From assembly GCA_020735665.1 (NCBI GenBank), contig CP085928.1, positions 2,023,501 through 2,087,500 of the forward strand: a stretch of DNA of 64,000 nucleotides. Direction: 5' to 3'. The position numbers and the translations under genes were made by a program. Below the pieces are notes generated by a model. The model saw only the letters and a program-made list of their open reading frames with translations. It ran no database searches and was not told the DNA's origin. The DNA comes from Lachnospiraceae bacterium GAM79 (lineage in GTDB: Bacteria; Bacillota; Clostridia; Lachnospirales; Lachnospiraceae). Positions 33,990 through 43,511 of the stretch are shown here, piece after piece (positions within the stretch are counted from its first letter, which is position 1; each line of letters starts with the position of its first letter).

Positions 33990-36101
33990 ATCGATCACAT
34001 ACAACTGGTGCAGTGCTCTTGTACAGGAAATGTAAAATGCATGTCGGCTGATCCGGTTTTCCATCACATCCTGTTCATTGATAACAAATACTGCATCGAA
34101 TTCCATCCCCTTTGCAAGAAACTTCGGAAGAACGACCACACCTCCATTATAGACAGTCGACTGATTCGTAAGATATGTCACCTGCTCATATTCTTCCAGT
34201 TCTTTGTACATGGCAAATGCACGTTCTTCATCATCACAGAGAATTGCCACATTATCAAAATCATCCAGTTCTCCATAATCAAGCTTCTCTGCGATAAATC
34301 CGGCAGCATCTTCTATACTCTCCGCCTGCTCTGTTACCGGCTCCATGCCATGGCGGTTAAGTGGATGGGCCTCCACCTCGTCTGACGCCCGGTCTGCTTC
34401 CAGTATCCTGTTACAGAATTCTGTGATCTCACAGGTTGAACGATATGCAGTATCCAGAGCCTTGATCTGGCAACCACCTGTTCCTCCATGCGGCACAAAT
34501 ACCGTCTGCAATACATCCAGCACCGTTTCCTCCGGATTATAATAAAGCACCTGCAGACTGTCACCCAGTATCGTCTTCTTACATTTAAAAATACGATCCA
34601 ACACCGCATACTGAAATATATTGTAATCCTGCATCTCATCGATCACGAGATGCTTGATATTGTCATAAGACTTGCATCCATAGAAATAAATCTGCAGATA
34701 AAAGACTGCCAGAATATCTTCATAGCACACCTTTCCATACTCATTCCGGTATTGTTCGATACCCGGATGCTGTTCAGCCTGACTGTTAAGAAAGTCCTGA
34801 TATAATTCGATCAGGTTGCGCTCCGCATATTGATAAATCATCTCTTTTGTGATCTGGTTTTCCATCTTCTGATGCTTCTCATCCGTAAATGCCTGATCCT
34901 GTTCATCCTCTACCCGGTCTGCTATAAAATATGCGATCTTCTCAAAACGTTCATAGACCGGATATCTGGCAAAACGATTATAAAACATCTTCTCGATCTG
35001 GTCCTTTGTAAATTCTGTTTTCTCAAAATGGAAATCTTTAAACTTAATATTTTCCGTATAATCTTCCAGATATTTGTTAAATGCCTGATAGAACGCAATC
35101 GATGATTTCCATGCAATATTCTTCATCTCCGGACTTTCCATATCGGGATGCGTCGTGATCCGGTCTGCCTGTTCCAGCTTTGTCTCATAATCACAGTCCA
35201 CAAACAGGATTTCCTCCATCAGAGAATCAAATTCCTTCTCCGGTACATTATCCTCGCCGACCTCCGGCAGCACACCGGCAATATAATCGCCAAAGATTCC
35301 ATTTGGCGACAGGATCATAACATTGTCTGCCGACATCGTCTTACGATTGTTGAATAACAGCCACGCCAGTCTGTGCATCGCAACTACTGTCTTACCACTT
35401 CCTGCCCGTCCGTCCACAATAAGATTATAAGCGGTCTTATTACGGATCAATGCATTCTGTTCTTTCTGGATCGTTGCAACTACGGATTTCATCTTCGTGC
35501 CGCTGTTCTTTCCCAGTGCATCAAGCAGGATCATATCATTGATCTTCTCATCGGTATCGACTGCATTATGTAGTCTTCCATTGCTGATATCAAATTGCTT
35601 CTTCTCTACGATCTTTCCAGAATATTCTTTATCGGGTGCCTGATAGGATGCCTCGCCCTTCTCATAATCATAATACATCGATGCGATCGGAGCACGCCAG
35701 TCATAGACCTTCTGATCCTGTTCTTCCATCGACCAGTAGCCGTTTGTTCCGATATAGACCGGAAGAACCTGTCCATCCTCCTGATACTCAAATGCAATCT
35801 TTCCAAAATACGGGTTCTCGATCTGATGCGCCAGTACATCCACCTGCTTTGCCGCATGTTCGATAAAAAACGTATCGTTATTTACATTGTTCATGTTCTG
35901 CAGGAATTCCTCGTCGTCCATATCACCGTGGCTGTCACGCATATATTTCTTCTGTGCTTTGATCGCCTGATTCCGATATTCCATGCTTTCCTGTGTCGTC
36001 TGAAGATCACACTGCAGCTCATTTTCTACTTCTTCAAAATATTCCTGTTCTTCTTCCGGCGTTGTCTCTCTATATGTTTCCTGAACCTGTTTCTTGTCCA
36101 T
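33972..36101 (-). CDS. helD: HelD-like RNA polymerase-recycling helicase (UvrD/Rep superfamily 1)
   Basis: The 709-residue protein has the HelD layout: an N-terminal coiled-coil arm (residues 1-110) and a split superfamily 1 helicase. Walker A DGRAGSGKTVVAMHR (about residue 225) and box II HLVIDEMQDYN (about 490) are visible, followed by TAYRSTCEITEFC and CTRALHQLYV at the end. HelD releases stalled RNA polymerase using ATP. I chose the ATG at 36101 with AAAGGA 6 bases upstream; a longer start at 36128 is less likely. The last codons and stop fall in a perfect palindrome. Confidence 0.92.
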   Translation of the reverse strand: MDKKQVQETYRETTPEEEQEYFEEVENELQCDLQTTQESMEYRNQAIKAQKKYMRDSHGDMDDEEFLQNMNNVNNDTFFIEHAAKQVDVLAHQIENPYFGKIAFEYQEDGQVLPVYIGTNGYWSMEEQDQKVYDWRAPIASMYYDYEKGEASYQAPDKEYSGKIVEKKQFDISNGRLHNAVDTDEKINDMILLDALGKNSGTKMKSVVATIQKEQNALIRNKTAYNLIVDGRAGSGKTVVAMHRLAWLLFNNRKTMSADNVMILSPNGIFGDYIAGVLPEVGEDNVPEKEFDSLMEEILFVDCDYETKLEQADRITTHPDMESPEMKNIAWKSSIAFYQAFNKYLEDYTENIKFKDFHFEKTEFTKDQIEKMFYNRFARYPVYERFEKIAYFIADRVEDEQDQAFTDEKHQKMENQITKEMIYQYAERNLIELYQDFLNSQAEQHPGIEQYRNEYGKVCYEDILAVFYLQIYFYGCKSYDNIKHLVIDEMQDYNIFQYAVLDRIFKCKKTILGDSLQVLYYNPEETVLDVLQTVFVPHGGTGGCQIKALDTAYRSTCEITEFCNRILEADRASDEVEAHPLNRHGMEPVTEQAESIEDAAGFIAEKLDYGELDDFDNVAILCDDEERAFAMYKELEEYEQVTYLTNQSTVYNGGVVVLPKFLAKGMEFDAVFVINEQDVMENRISRHAFYISCTRALHQLYVIDVTNQT

Positions 36102-36169
36102 TTTCTTTCCTTTCAAAACAGACATCACCCGAAATCTGATCCACCTGACTTCAAATGATGTCTGTCTTC

Positions 36170-38563
36170 TTATTTCTTTTTTAATTTTATTTTCTTGCTA
36201 TAACTGCCATAAGTCTTATTACACTTTGCTCTGACGCGGTACTCATAAGTCTTTCCGGACTTCGCAGTCTTATCCGTAAAGGATACCTTCTTACCGGAGG
36301 TCAATTCTCCGATCCGTTTCCACGAACCATTCTTCGTCCTTCTGTAGATCCGATAGCCCTTTGCACCCGCTACCTTTTTCCATGTCAGGCTTACACCTGA
36401 TTTTTTGTTTGTTATCTTTGTTATCACTGTCTTTGCAAGATTTATACTGTATGGTACTTCTATCTTGCCACTGTAGTTACCCTTACCTGTGATCACGCAA
36501 ATGGCAGTTCCCGGTTTATCTGCATTTTTATAAGTTACCTTATAATCAGATCTTGCAAGTCCACTTACAACAGCCTTCGGCTTGCAGTTTTTTCCTGCAT
36601 ATATATAACTCGTCTTCGACAGCTTTACCTTCTTCTTCGTCATATTCTTTTTAGATACAACCAGTTGGTAGCCGGCACTTGCGCTTTTATAATTTGCATC
36701 CGCAGCCACCTTGGCTGTGATCGTGCAGGAGCCTGCTTTTTTGATCGTGATATAACCGAACTGATCCGGCTCTGCAACAGCTGTATTTGACGACCGGTAA
36801 ACTACTTTTCCTGTAGAATTCGTAGTTACCTCATACTTATAGTCAGCATTTCCGTACTTCTTTGTAAGCTTTTTCTTTGTAAATGATATCTCCGGCATGG
36901 CCTTCTCTGTTCCATCTGCATCATAATCCGTATATCTGGTATCAAGTCCCATATCATCAAAATAATCATGAAGTTTAATAACTCCCCAGCCGTACTTCTC
37001 GTCCCAGCCAAGAGTTCCTCTGTCCTCCGCATATTGCTTCAGACGATTCTTAACCCCTTTATAATTCAATTTGGGTTCTATCATCTTAATGTAAGCAATT
37101 GCCGCCACTACATGCGGTGTCGCCATCGACGTACCGGACATAGACTTCTTACCGCCACCAAGATATGTGGATACAACCGCCGTTCCCGGAGCAGCAAAAT
37201 CGATCATGTCTCCATAGTTCGAATAATCCGAGGCGAACATTCCGTTATTTCTGATCGCTGACACGGTTATGACATTTTCTTTATTTGCAGGATACGTCAT
37301 AGCAACATCAGATGCCTTATTCCCTGCTGCACAGCACACAACCGTTCCTGCTGTCTCGGCTTTCTTTAACACATCCTTCAAATAAGATGAATATGCCCAT
37401 AACATTCCGGTCCAGCCGAAGCTCATATTTACCACATCTGCTTTCTGGTCTACTGCATATTGCAGTGCACTTCGAATTGCAAGATTCGATGATTTCCCAT
37501 CTCCGTCAAATGCCTTCAACACCATAAAATTCACATTATCAGGTGTATTATCCGCTATTATTCCTGCTACATGCGTACCATGTCCGTTTTCGTCTACATA
37601 TGCGGTTGTCTTTTTAACAGAATCAGAGCCTTTAAAATAAAAGCTTCTCCTCTTATCGACTCTGTTATTAAAAATCTTGTTTGTCGTATCCAGGCCGGTA
37701 TCGATCAGGGCAACCGTCACATCTCTGTCTACCTGATAATAGTCATATTCAGCCTTCAGATAGCCCATACCCATATAAGATCCGCCCCATGACATTGTCT
37801 TATAATCTGTTACGCCGGTAAATGTCGCCAGCACGTCATCCGTAACAACCTGATCTATATAGCAATTATCTTTTCCATAATCAGATACCAGCTCATAATA
37901 TGCATACTTTGTATCGGCTTCCGTTTCAAACTGCAGCACATATTCATTATATTTACCGTAATGAAGAATCTCGGAAGCACCATAATCATCTGTCAGCTTC
38001 CTGCCGTCCGTCAGAACCATAAGGCGCTTCAACTGATAGGTATCATCCGTCTTTTCCTTCTGAATGTTCTTATCTTCCGAATCTGCCAACTCTGCCGAAT
38101 CCTGTTTCTCCGGTTCTTCCCACGTATCATTGATCAGAGCAACTACATCTGATGCATCATCCACTTCTTTTATCTTTGCATTCAGTGCATATTCACTCTG
38201 TATATTCTGTTCAGACTGTGTAGAAGCATCCTCTGTGTCTATCGAAGCCTCACTCCGGTTCATCAGATCATCTGATTCTTTATTATGCGCAGCATCCCCA
38301 CTCAGCTCTGACACAGTATAAGAATCTCCGTGAATCCGAATCGTATTCTCCCGAGTATCCTCCGAAGGCAGATCCTCTATGTCGTATGTATGTATCGATG
38401 TTTTATTCGAATCTGTTCCTGTCTGATCCGAAAATCCTGTCTTCTTATCCGACAGTCCACCCCATGTAAAAACTGTGCATGTCAAAACAGCAGCCATTCC
38501 GATACAGATTCCTGCTTTTTTATAATTTGTCTTTCGACTGTTATTCTTTGAATCTTTTCTCAT
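36170..38563 (-). CDS. Secreted subtilisin-like serine protease (S8) with Ig-like and Fn3 domains
   Basis: The 797-residue precursor has a basic N-terminus and a membrane segment (AGICIGMAAVLTCTVFTW, about residues 17-34), then an acidic propeptide region. The catalytic domain has the aspartate in VALIDTGLD (about 290), the histidine in NGHGTHVAGI (about 330) and the serine in SGTSMATPHVVAA (about 490). After it come bacterial Ig-like segments and a fibronectin-III-like module (GVSLTWKKVAGAKGYRIYRR), ending in a lysine-rich tail. I chose the ATG at 38563 because AAGGAAAGAG lies upstream and the signal peptide follows it. There is no LPXTG anchor. It is transcribed alone or with helD downstream. 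Confidence 0.92.
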   Translation of the reverse strand: MRKDSKNNSRKTNYKKAGICIGMAAVLTCTVFTWGGLSDKKTGFSDQTGTDSNKTSIHTYDIEDLPSEDTRENTIRIHGDSYTVSELSGDAAHNKESDDLMNRSEASIDTEDASTQSEQNIQSEYALNAKIKEVDDASDVVALINDTWEEPEKQDSAELADSEDKNIQKEKTDDTYQLKRLMVLTDGRKLTDDYGASEILHYGKYNEYVLQFETEADTKYAYYELVSDYGKDNCYIDQVVTDDVLATFTGVTDYKTMSWGGSYMGMGYLKAEYDYYQVDRDVTVALIDTGLDTTNKIFNNRVDKRRSFYFKGSDSVKKTTAYVDENGHGTHVAGIIADNTPDNVNFMVLKAFDGDGKSSNLAIRSALQYAVDQKADVVNMSFGWTGMLWAYSSYLKDVLKKAETAGTVVCCAAGNKASDVAMTYPANKENVITVSAIRNNGMFASDYSNYGDMIDFAAPGTAVVSTYLGGGKKSMSGTSMATPHVVAAIAYIKMIEPKLNYKGVKNRLKQYAEDRGTLGWDEKYGWGVIKLHDYFDDMGLDTRYTDYDADGTEKAMPEISFTKKKLTKKYGNADYKYEVTTNSTGKVVYRSSNTAVAEPDQFGYITIKKAGSCTITAKVAADANYKSASAGYQLVVSKKNMTKKKVKLSKTSYIYAGKNCKPKAVVSGLARSDYKVTYKNADKPGTAICVITGKGNYSGKIEVPYSINLAKTVITKITNKKSGVSLTWKKVAGAKGYRIYRRTKNGSWKRIGELTSGKKVSFTDKTAKSGKTYEYRVRAKCNKTYGSYSKKIKLKKK

Positions 38564-38741
38564 ATTTTTCTCTTTCCTTAAAAACTGTCTTATAGCAGCA
38601 TTATTCTTTATTGTAGCACATATCAAAAGTTTTGTGAACCGACGCGGCACTTTCAGGCAAAGGAATTTCACGAACATTTTATAGTCATTCTATCCATTTC
38701 ATGTTAGAATAAGACATTCAATGAAATCGGAGGAATTTTTT

Positions 38742-39167
38742 ATGAGTAACGAAGGCAAGAAATGTACGGTTCACTATACAGGAACATTTAACGATGGAAC
38801 AAAATTTGATTCATCTTATGACCGTGGCGAACCGATCGACTTTGTATGTGGTGCAGGCATGATGATCAAGGGCTTTGACGAAGCTGTTAAGGGCATGGCG
38901 ATCGGTGATATCATCGATGTACACCTTATGCCGGAAGAAGCATACGGCATGCCGGATCCTGAAAATATCTTGACCATTGAGATCAGCCAGCTTCCCGGTG
39001 CTGAGGATCTGGAAATTGACCAGAAGGTATTCCTGTCAAATCCAGCCGGACAGTCTTTCCCTGTTAAGGTAACCGCCAAGGATGACACTACGATCACCTT
39101 TGATGCAAACCATGAGATGGCAGGCAAGGAACTGAACTTCAAGATTGAACTTCTGGATGTAGAATAA
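38742..39167 (+). CDS. FKBP-type peptidyl-prolyl isomerase, SlyD-like
   Basis: The 141-residue protein has the SlyD pattern: YTGTFNDGTKFDSSYDRGEP at the active site, FDEAVKGMAIGDI, an IF insert with PEEAYGMPDPENI, and then NHEMAGKELNFKIELLDV. It lacks the histidine-rich metal-binding tail of E. coli SlyD. It should be a cytoplasmic folding helper. I chose the ATG at 38742, with GGAGG 7 bases upstream. Two long hairpins (B and C) lie between it and the convergent uraA gene. Confidence 0.93.
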   Translation: MSNEGKKCTVHYTGTFNDGTKFDSSYDRGEPIDFVCGAGMMIKGFDEAVKGMAIGDIIDVHLMPEEAYGMPDPENILTIEISQLPGAEDLEIDQKVFLSNPAGQSFPVKVTAKDDTTITFDANHEMAGKELNFKIELLDVE

Positions 39168-39182
39168 ACAGGAAAAAATTAT

Positions 39183-39393
39183 GTACACCTGATATAAAAT
39201 CTCCCAGACGTTCCGGATATGATATACTACGAATTTCTACTCGTCACACGCATCTATTCGCTCATGCTCCTGTGCCAACTCGCCTTTCAGGCTCAAACAG
39301 GCACCCGCATTCGCTGATAGCGTGTTTCTCGCAACAAAATTCTCGTATCTATCATATCCGGAACGTCTGGGAGATTTTTTATACCAAGTATAC
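39183..39393. repeat. Long intergenic inverted repeat B with conserved apical core
   Basis: The outer arms (ATCTCCCAGACGTTCCGG, ATATGATA and others) recur inverted at 39340-39393. The conserved core is at 39267-39304: CTCCTGTGCCAACTCGCC, then GGCTCAAACAGGCAC, identical to copy A in both segments. The arms share no sequence with those of A or C. The last bases of the right arm contain a run of six T. Confidence 0.85.
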
Positions 39394-39425
39394 CACATTA
39401 TATCCTCTAACATCTTCTCAATCTA

Positions 39426-39643
39426 CATAAGCCTGAATCCAGCTTGTAATACAAAACTGCCATATTAAGACCTCAAGCGAGGATTTCGTTATGAAATGCA
39501 TATACCAGCAAATGTGGGTGCCTGTCTGAGCCCAAAGGGCGAGTTGGCACAGGAACATTTGCGAATCAGGTATATGCAGTTCATCGAAACCACAGCGTGT
39601 CTTAATATGGCAGTTTTGTATTACAAGCCAATTCAGGCTTTAT
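39426..39643. repeat. Long intergenic inverted repeat C with conserved apical core (opposite orientation)
   Basis: The outer arms (AAGCCTGAAT, GCTTGTAATACAAAACTGCC, ATATTAAGAC) recur inverted at 39597-39640. The core is on the minus strand at 39518-39554: TCCTGTGCCAACTCGCC, then GGGCTCAGACAGGCAC, one change from A and B. AACGAAATCCTCG is shared with A. It lies 32 bases from copy B in opposite orientation and ends 5 bases from the uraA stop. Confidence 0.85.
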
Positions 39644-39648
39644 TCATT

Positions 39649-40974
39649 TTACTCGTCGAATTCGTAGTCTTTGCCCGGAAGGATTGCGTTTAAAGCAATT
39701 CCAAGGATAGCTGCGATAGCAAGTGATGTTAATGTGATAGATGTTCCTGCAACTGTGAAGGTAATACCATTACCGAATCCAAGTCCGCTGACAAGGATAA
39801 CAGCAGCAACGATCAGGTTACGCGACTTTGTGAAATCCACCTTGTTCTCAACAACATTACGAACACCGATAGCTGAGATCATTCCATACAGCATGAAGCT
39901 GACACCACCGATGATCGATGCAGGAAGTGAACCGATACACTCAGCAACCTTTGGTGAAAAGCTGAGAAGGATCGCATATACAGCAGCCAGACGTACGACT
40001 CTTGGATCGTATACACGGCTAAGCTCAAGAACACCGGTATTCTCACCGTATGTTGTATTTGCAGGGCCGCCGAATGCAGCAGCAAATGCTGTAGCAAGAC
40101 CATCACCGATCAGAGTTCTGTGAAGTCCCGGATCCTTGATGAAATTATTTCCTGTTGTAGCTGAGATTGCCGAGATATCTCCGATATGCTCCATCATGGT
40201 CGCAAGAGCGATAGGTGCCATTACAAGGATGGAAGTAATATTGAATTTACAAAGCTGGAACGGAGGAAGATCCACCCATCCGGCATCCTTTACTGCCTTA
40301 AATGTGAAGATTGCAGATCCGTCCGGATTGTGAACACCACATTTGAAAAGAATAAATGCAACTACATATGAGATCACAACACCCATAAGAATCGGAATGA
40401 TCTTGAACATTCCTTTGCCCCAGATATTAAAAATTACGATAACTGCAAATGCGATAATTGCAAGAATCCAGTTTGTTTTTGCATTATTTACGGCTGATGG
40501 CGCAAGACTCAGACCGATACAGATAATGATCGGACCGGTAACAACAGGTGGAAGGAAACGCATAACTCGTTTTACGCCAACCAGTTTTACAACCAGTGCA
40601 AGAACCAGATACAACGCACCTGCTACTACGATACCACCACATGCATAAGGTAATTTCTCACCCATAGACATATCTTTGAAGATTCCGGTATCAAGATTTG
40701 CGACTGTGTGAAAGCCTCCTAAGAAAGCAAATGAGGAACCCAAAAATGCAGGCACCTTTAATTTTGTACATAAATGGAAGAATAATGTTCCGATTCCGGC
40801 ACAGATCAGTGTAACCTGAATGGATAAGCCCTCTCCATTAAAATAAGTATTTACCAGAATTGGTACTAAAATAGTTGCACCAAACATGGCAAACATGTGC
40901 TGCAAACCTAACAGCAACATTTTCGGAACACCCAGTTCCCTTGCATCATAAATCGCTTCTTTTTTCTGATTCAT
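39649..40974 (-). CDS. uraA: Uracil/xanthine permease (NCS2), UraA-like
   Basis: The 441-residue membrane protein has about 14 membrane segments and the NCS2 hallmarks: LLLGLQHMFAMFGATILVPI at the start, MEHIGDISAISA in segment 8 with the conserved glutamate, GGPANTTYGENTGVL in segment 10, and SKVAECIGSLPASIIGG-like (SPKVAECIGSLPASIIGG). The match is closest to proton-coupled uracil permeases such as UraA/PyrP. Its ribosome-binding site AAGAAGGGAG is complementary to an upstream hairpin arm (see findings). A gap of 5 bases separates its stop from hairpin C. Confidence 0.93.
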   Translation of the reverse strand: MNQKKEAIYDARELGVPKMLLLGLQHMFAMFGATILVPILVNTYFNGEGLSIQVTLICAGIGTLFFHLCTKLKVPAFLGSSFAFLGGFHTVANLDTGIFKDMSMGEKLPYACGGIVVAGALYLVLALVVKLVGVKRVMRFLPPVVTGPIIICIGLSLAPSAVNNAKTNWILAIIAFAVIVIFNIWGKGMFKIIPILMGVVISYVVAFILFKCGVHNPDGSAIFTFKAVKDAGWVDLPPFQLCKFNITSILVMAPIALATMMEHIGDISAISATTGNNFIKDPGLHRTLIGDGLATAFAAAFGGPANTTYGENTGVLELSRVYDPRVVRLAAVYAILLSFSPKVAECIGSLPASIIGGVSFMLYGMISAIGVRNVVENKVDFTKSRNLIVAAVILVSGLGFGNGITFTVAGTSITLTSLAIAAILGIALNAILPGKDYEFDE

Positions 40975-40977
40975 AAT

Positions 40978-41114
40978 AATCTCCCTTCTTCTATTGTACC
41001 TGTTTTACTGTGATACTATCGATCGAAATGCACGCCTTCTTTCGACAAAATCTCCAGCACACCATCTTTACGATGATAACATAAGAAGGGAGATTTGTGA
41101 ACTGCAAATCTCCC
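40978..41114 (-). promoter_or_regulatory. uraA upstream control region with hairpin and anti-RBS sequence
   Basis: A perfect hairpin, GGGAGATTTG/CAAATCTCCC, spans 41088-41114. On the minus strand its right arm runs on to AATCTCCCTTCTT, which is exactly complementary to the uraA ribosome-binding region AAGAAGGGAGATT (40978-40990). On the plus strand the same hairpin is followed by seven T and looks like a terminator. A possible promoter (TTCACA, 17 bases, TATCAT) overlaps it, in which case the hairpin would not be transcribed with uraA. Confidence 0.45.
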
Positions 41115-41142
41115 TGTTTTTTTATAAATTTGTTATATTTGT

Positions 41143-41168
41143 AAAAACTTTCGATATTGAAAGTTTTT
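41143..41168 (-). terminator. A/T-rich hairpin after the FtsX-like gene
   Basis: AAAAACTTTC and its complement, around a 6-base loop, follow the FtsX-like permease gene by about 50 bases on the minus strand. The stem is A/T-rich with its own T run. Confidence 0.55.
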
Positions 41169-41219
41169 AGGTCGTTTTTGTTTCAGATCATTCAATTTTG
41201 AACATTACGATCAAATGAC

Positions 41220-43475
41220 TTATTCAACATTTTTCAGCGCCTCATCCATTGGGATCCGTTTAATCCTTCTTACCTGGAAAACAGCGATGATTCCATAGGC
41301 TGCCATCGCCAGGATAAAGATCGCAGGATAAATATACGGAGCAATATAGATCGTCATCCATCCACTGATTGCTTCCTTCATCATCACATAATAGATGCCG
41401 GAGATCGCCACCTGTGAGAGAATGATTCCAAGGATGACACATACTGCCATCACCCAGGTTGTTGCAGACAGATACAGCTTGTTGATCTCTTTGTTCTCAT
41501 ATCCAAGGATCTTTACCATGGATATTGATATGGTATTCCTCTCAATGATCAGCTTTGTAAGCAGATAAACCATCAGCATGAACATCGCCAGTGCGAATAC
41601 CTCAAACATATAGAACATCTGCCCCATGGAACGATCAAGCTGTCTTGATACCTTTGTCAGATCTTCCTCTGTGACGACTGTCGCGATCAGCTTCTCATCA
41701 ATATCAGTCAGCTTCTCATTTGAGAAATATCCGGAGAAATATCCCTCTTCGACATCGAACATTTCCCGATATGTCTTCTCATTCATAAATACTGCCAATG
41801 CCGCAGGATATGTGCACACACCGGAAACCTTTATCTTATAAGAATCGGATGAATATTCCTTATCCAGCGTGATCGTATCCCCGTTTTTCAGTTTATATTT
41901 GTCACGAAGTCCGTCAGAGATCAGCATTTCTCCATCCGCAGGCTGTACCTTGGAATACTTGCTGTCATCCGAGATACCATAGACCATGACTTCTTCATCT
42001 CTTATATCTGTTTTATAGATCAGGGAAGTTACCAAGTATTTCTCTGCATCCTTGTTCTCTGTTTCCACAGGCATTTTCAAAACGTACTGATAATCCGCAA
42101 GCATGTTGTCCAGTGTTTCATCCTGATAGTGTTTTAAAAGTGGCGACATCATCATTCCGAACATCAGCAAAACGATCGCAAATGTTACTCCAATAAACAA
42201 TACGATATAGCTTGGCAGATTCTGCAGGATCACACGTATACGGAATCTGGTAAAGAAACGGAAATGTGGCAGCTTGACCGCTTTCTTTCTCCTTGACTTT
42301 GAAAGATCCCGTCTGATAAACCGAAGCGGTGACATACGGAGCTTCGAATAGATCATCCATGCTGTTATGACAAGCATCAGCACGATCGGAATAACCGTCG
42401 TTTTTACAAATGCTTCCGCATTCCATTTTGTCACATATTTTGTCAGACTGTAACTTCCATAATACATTGCCACACAGACATTTTTAAATACTGTATATCC
42501 CAGAACATTTCCGATTACAGCTGCTACAAATGTAACCAGGATCGGAAGAGAAATGTAATGTGCCAGTAATTCTCCTCTTGTGTAACCGGAGGCCCGAAGA
42601 GTACCGATCGTGCCGGCTTCCTTTACGATCGTATTGTTGATCGTAATCGCAAAGATAAATGCCATGATCACGATTATAATATAAAGCAGTGTTTCCACCA
42701 TTATCGAATCACTACCCATATCCTCTCCGGTAAAATTAATTGCCTGATTCGTATATCTTGGAATAAACTTCTCCACTTCTCCATACTGACTGATCACCCT
42801 TGCAAGATCATCGGATACATCCTTCTCCGCTTTCTCATCTTCAGGTTCATCGTCATAGATCCAGGCATAAGAATAATGCATCAGCCCTTTGTCAAAGCTT
42901 TCAAACCGTTCATCCGTTACGATCGCAACACCGAACAGCACGGAATCAAACATCGTATCATTGTTATTCTGGAATAATGTGCTGTAATCAGATAATGCTA
43001 CAAAGCCCGATACCTTATATGTCTGCCCATCAACCGACAGATCATCTCCTACCTTGATCCCATTATTTTCCGCATACATACGGTCAATTGCAATCTCGTC
43101 CTCTGCCGTAGGGAACGCTCCCTTCATCAGACAAACCTTATCCACATCTGTACGATTCTTAAAAATACGGAGTGTACTTTCATCCCCATCTTTTTCTACG
43201 ATTTTCTCATAGTAATAATTCTCATACAGCTTTACACCCTCATCTTCAATCGCTCTCTTCACCTCGGATGATGCTTCATCCTTGTACTCAAAATTACCGT
43301 TCTCGATATTATACTTATCAAAGCTCTCATCATATGTAGCGATCATACTCTTACCGGCTACCAGAAAGCCGGACACAAAACCAATACTCAAGATCATAAA
43401 CAGGAAAATAACCAGATACTTTCCAAGATCGGCAGCCAGCTCCTTCGGCAGCCGTTTCCATAATGGATTCTTCAT
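41220..43475 (-). CDS. FtsX/MacB-like ABC transporter permease
   Basis: The 751-residue protein has an N-terminal membrane segment (IFLFMILSIGFVSGFLV), a large extracytoplasmic domain, a first FtsX core of three segments (about 260-380), a second extracytoplasmic domain (about 440-620) and a second FtsX core ending FILAMAAYGIIAVFQV. This double-FtsX layout is typical of lipoprotein or peptide exporters of Firmicutes. Its ATPase lies 36 bases upstream, and AAGGAG precedes the ATG. No regulator or two-component system is adjacent. Confidence 0.92.
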   Translation of the reverse strand: MKNPLWKRLPKELAADLGKYLVIFLFMILSIGFVSGFLVAGKSMIATYDESFDKYNIENGNFEYKDEASSEVKRAIEDEGVKLYENYYYEKIVEKDGDESTLRIFKNRTDVDKVCLMKGAFPTAEDEIAIDRMYAENNGIKVGDDLSVDGQTYKVSGFVALSDYSTLFQNNNDTMFDSVLFGVAIVTDERFESFDKGLMHYSYAWIYDDEPEDEKAEKDVSDDLARVISQYGEVEKFIPRYTNQAINFTGEDMGSDSIMVETLLYIIIVIMAFIFAITINNTIVKEAGTIGTLRASGYTRGELLAHYISLPILVTFVAAVIGNVLGYTVFKNVCVAMYYGSYSLTKYVTKWNAEAFVKTTVIPIVLMLVITAWMIYSKLRMSPLRFIRRDLSKSRRKKAVKLPHFRFFTRFRIRVILQNLPSYIVLFIGVTFAIVLLMFGMMMSPLLKHYQDETLDNMLADYQYVLKMPVETENKDAEKYLVTSLIYKTDIRDEEVMVYGISDDSKYSKVQPADGEMLISDGLRDKYKLKNGDTITLDKEYSSDSYKIKVSGVCTYPAALAVFMNEKTYREMFDVEEGYFSGYFSNEKLTDIDEKLIATVVTEEDLTKVSRQLDRSMGQMFYMFEVFALAMFMLMVYLLTKLIIERNTISISMVKILGYENKEINKLYLSATTWVMAVCVILGIILSQVAISGIYYVMMKEAISGWMTIYIAPYIYPAIFILAMAAYGIIAVFQVRRIKRIPMDEALKNVE

Positions 43476-43511
43476 ATTATAAATTCTCCTTTTCTCTCTG
43501 CCACTTCTGTA

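Noticed and set aside
35595..36158. Plus-strand ORF of 187 codons
   Set aside because: Antisense to helD; hydrophobic composition results from reading the opposite strand of charged codons.
27609..39643. Retron, group II intron or riboswitch as explanation of hairpins A-C
   Set aside because: No reverse transcriptase gene is near, no domain V-like sequence, and riboswitches do not occur between convergent genes with locus-specific arms.
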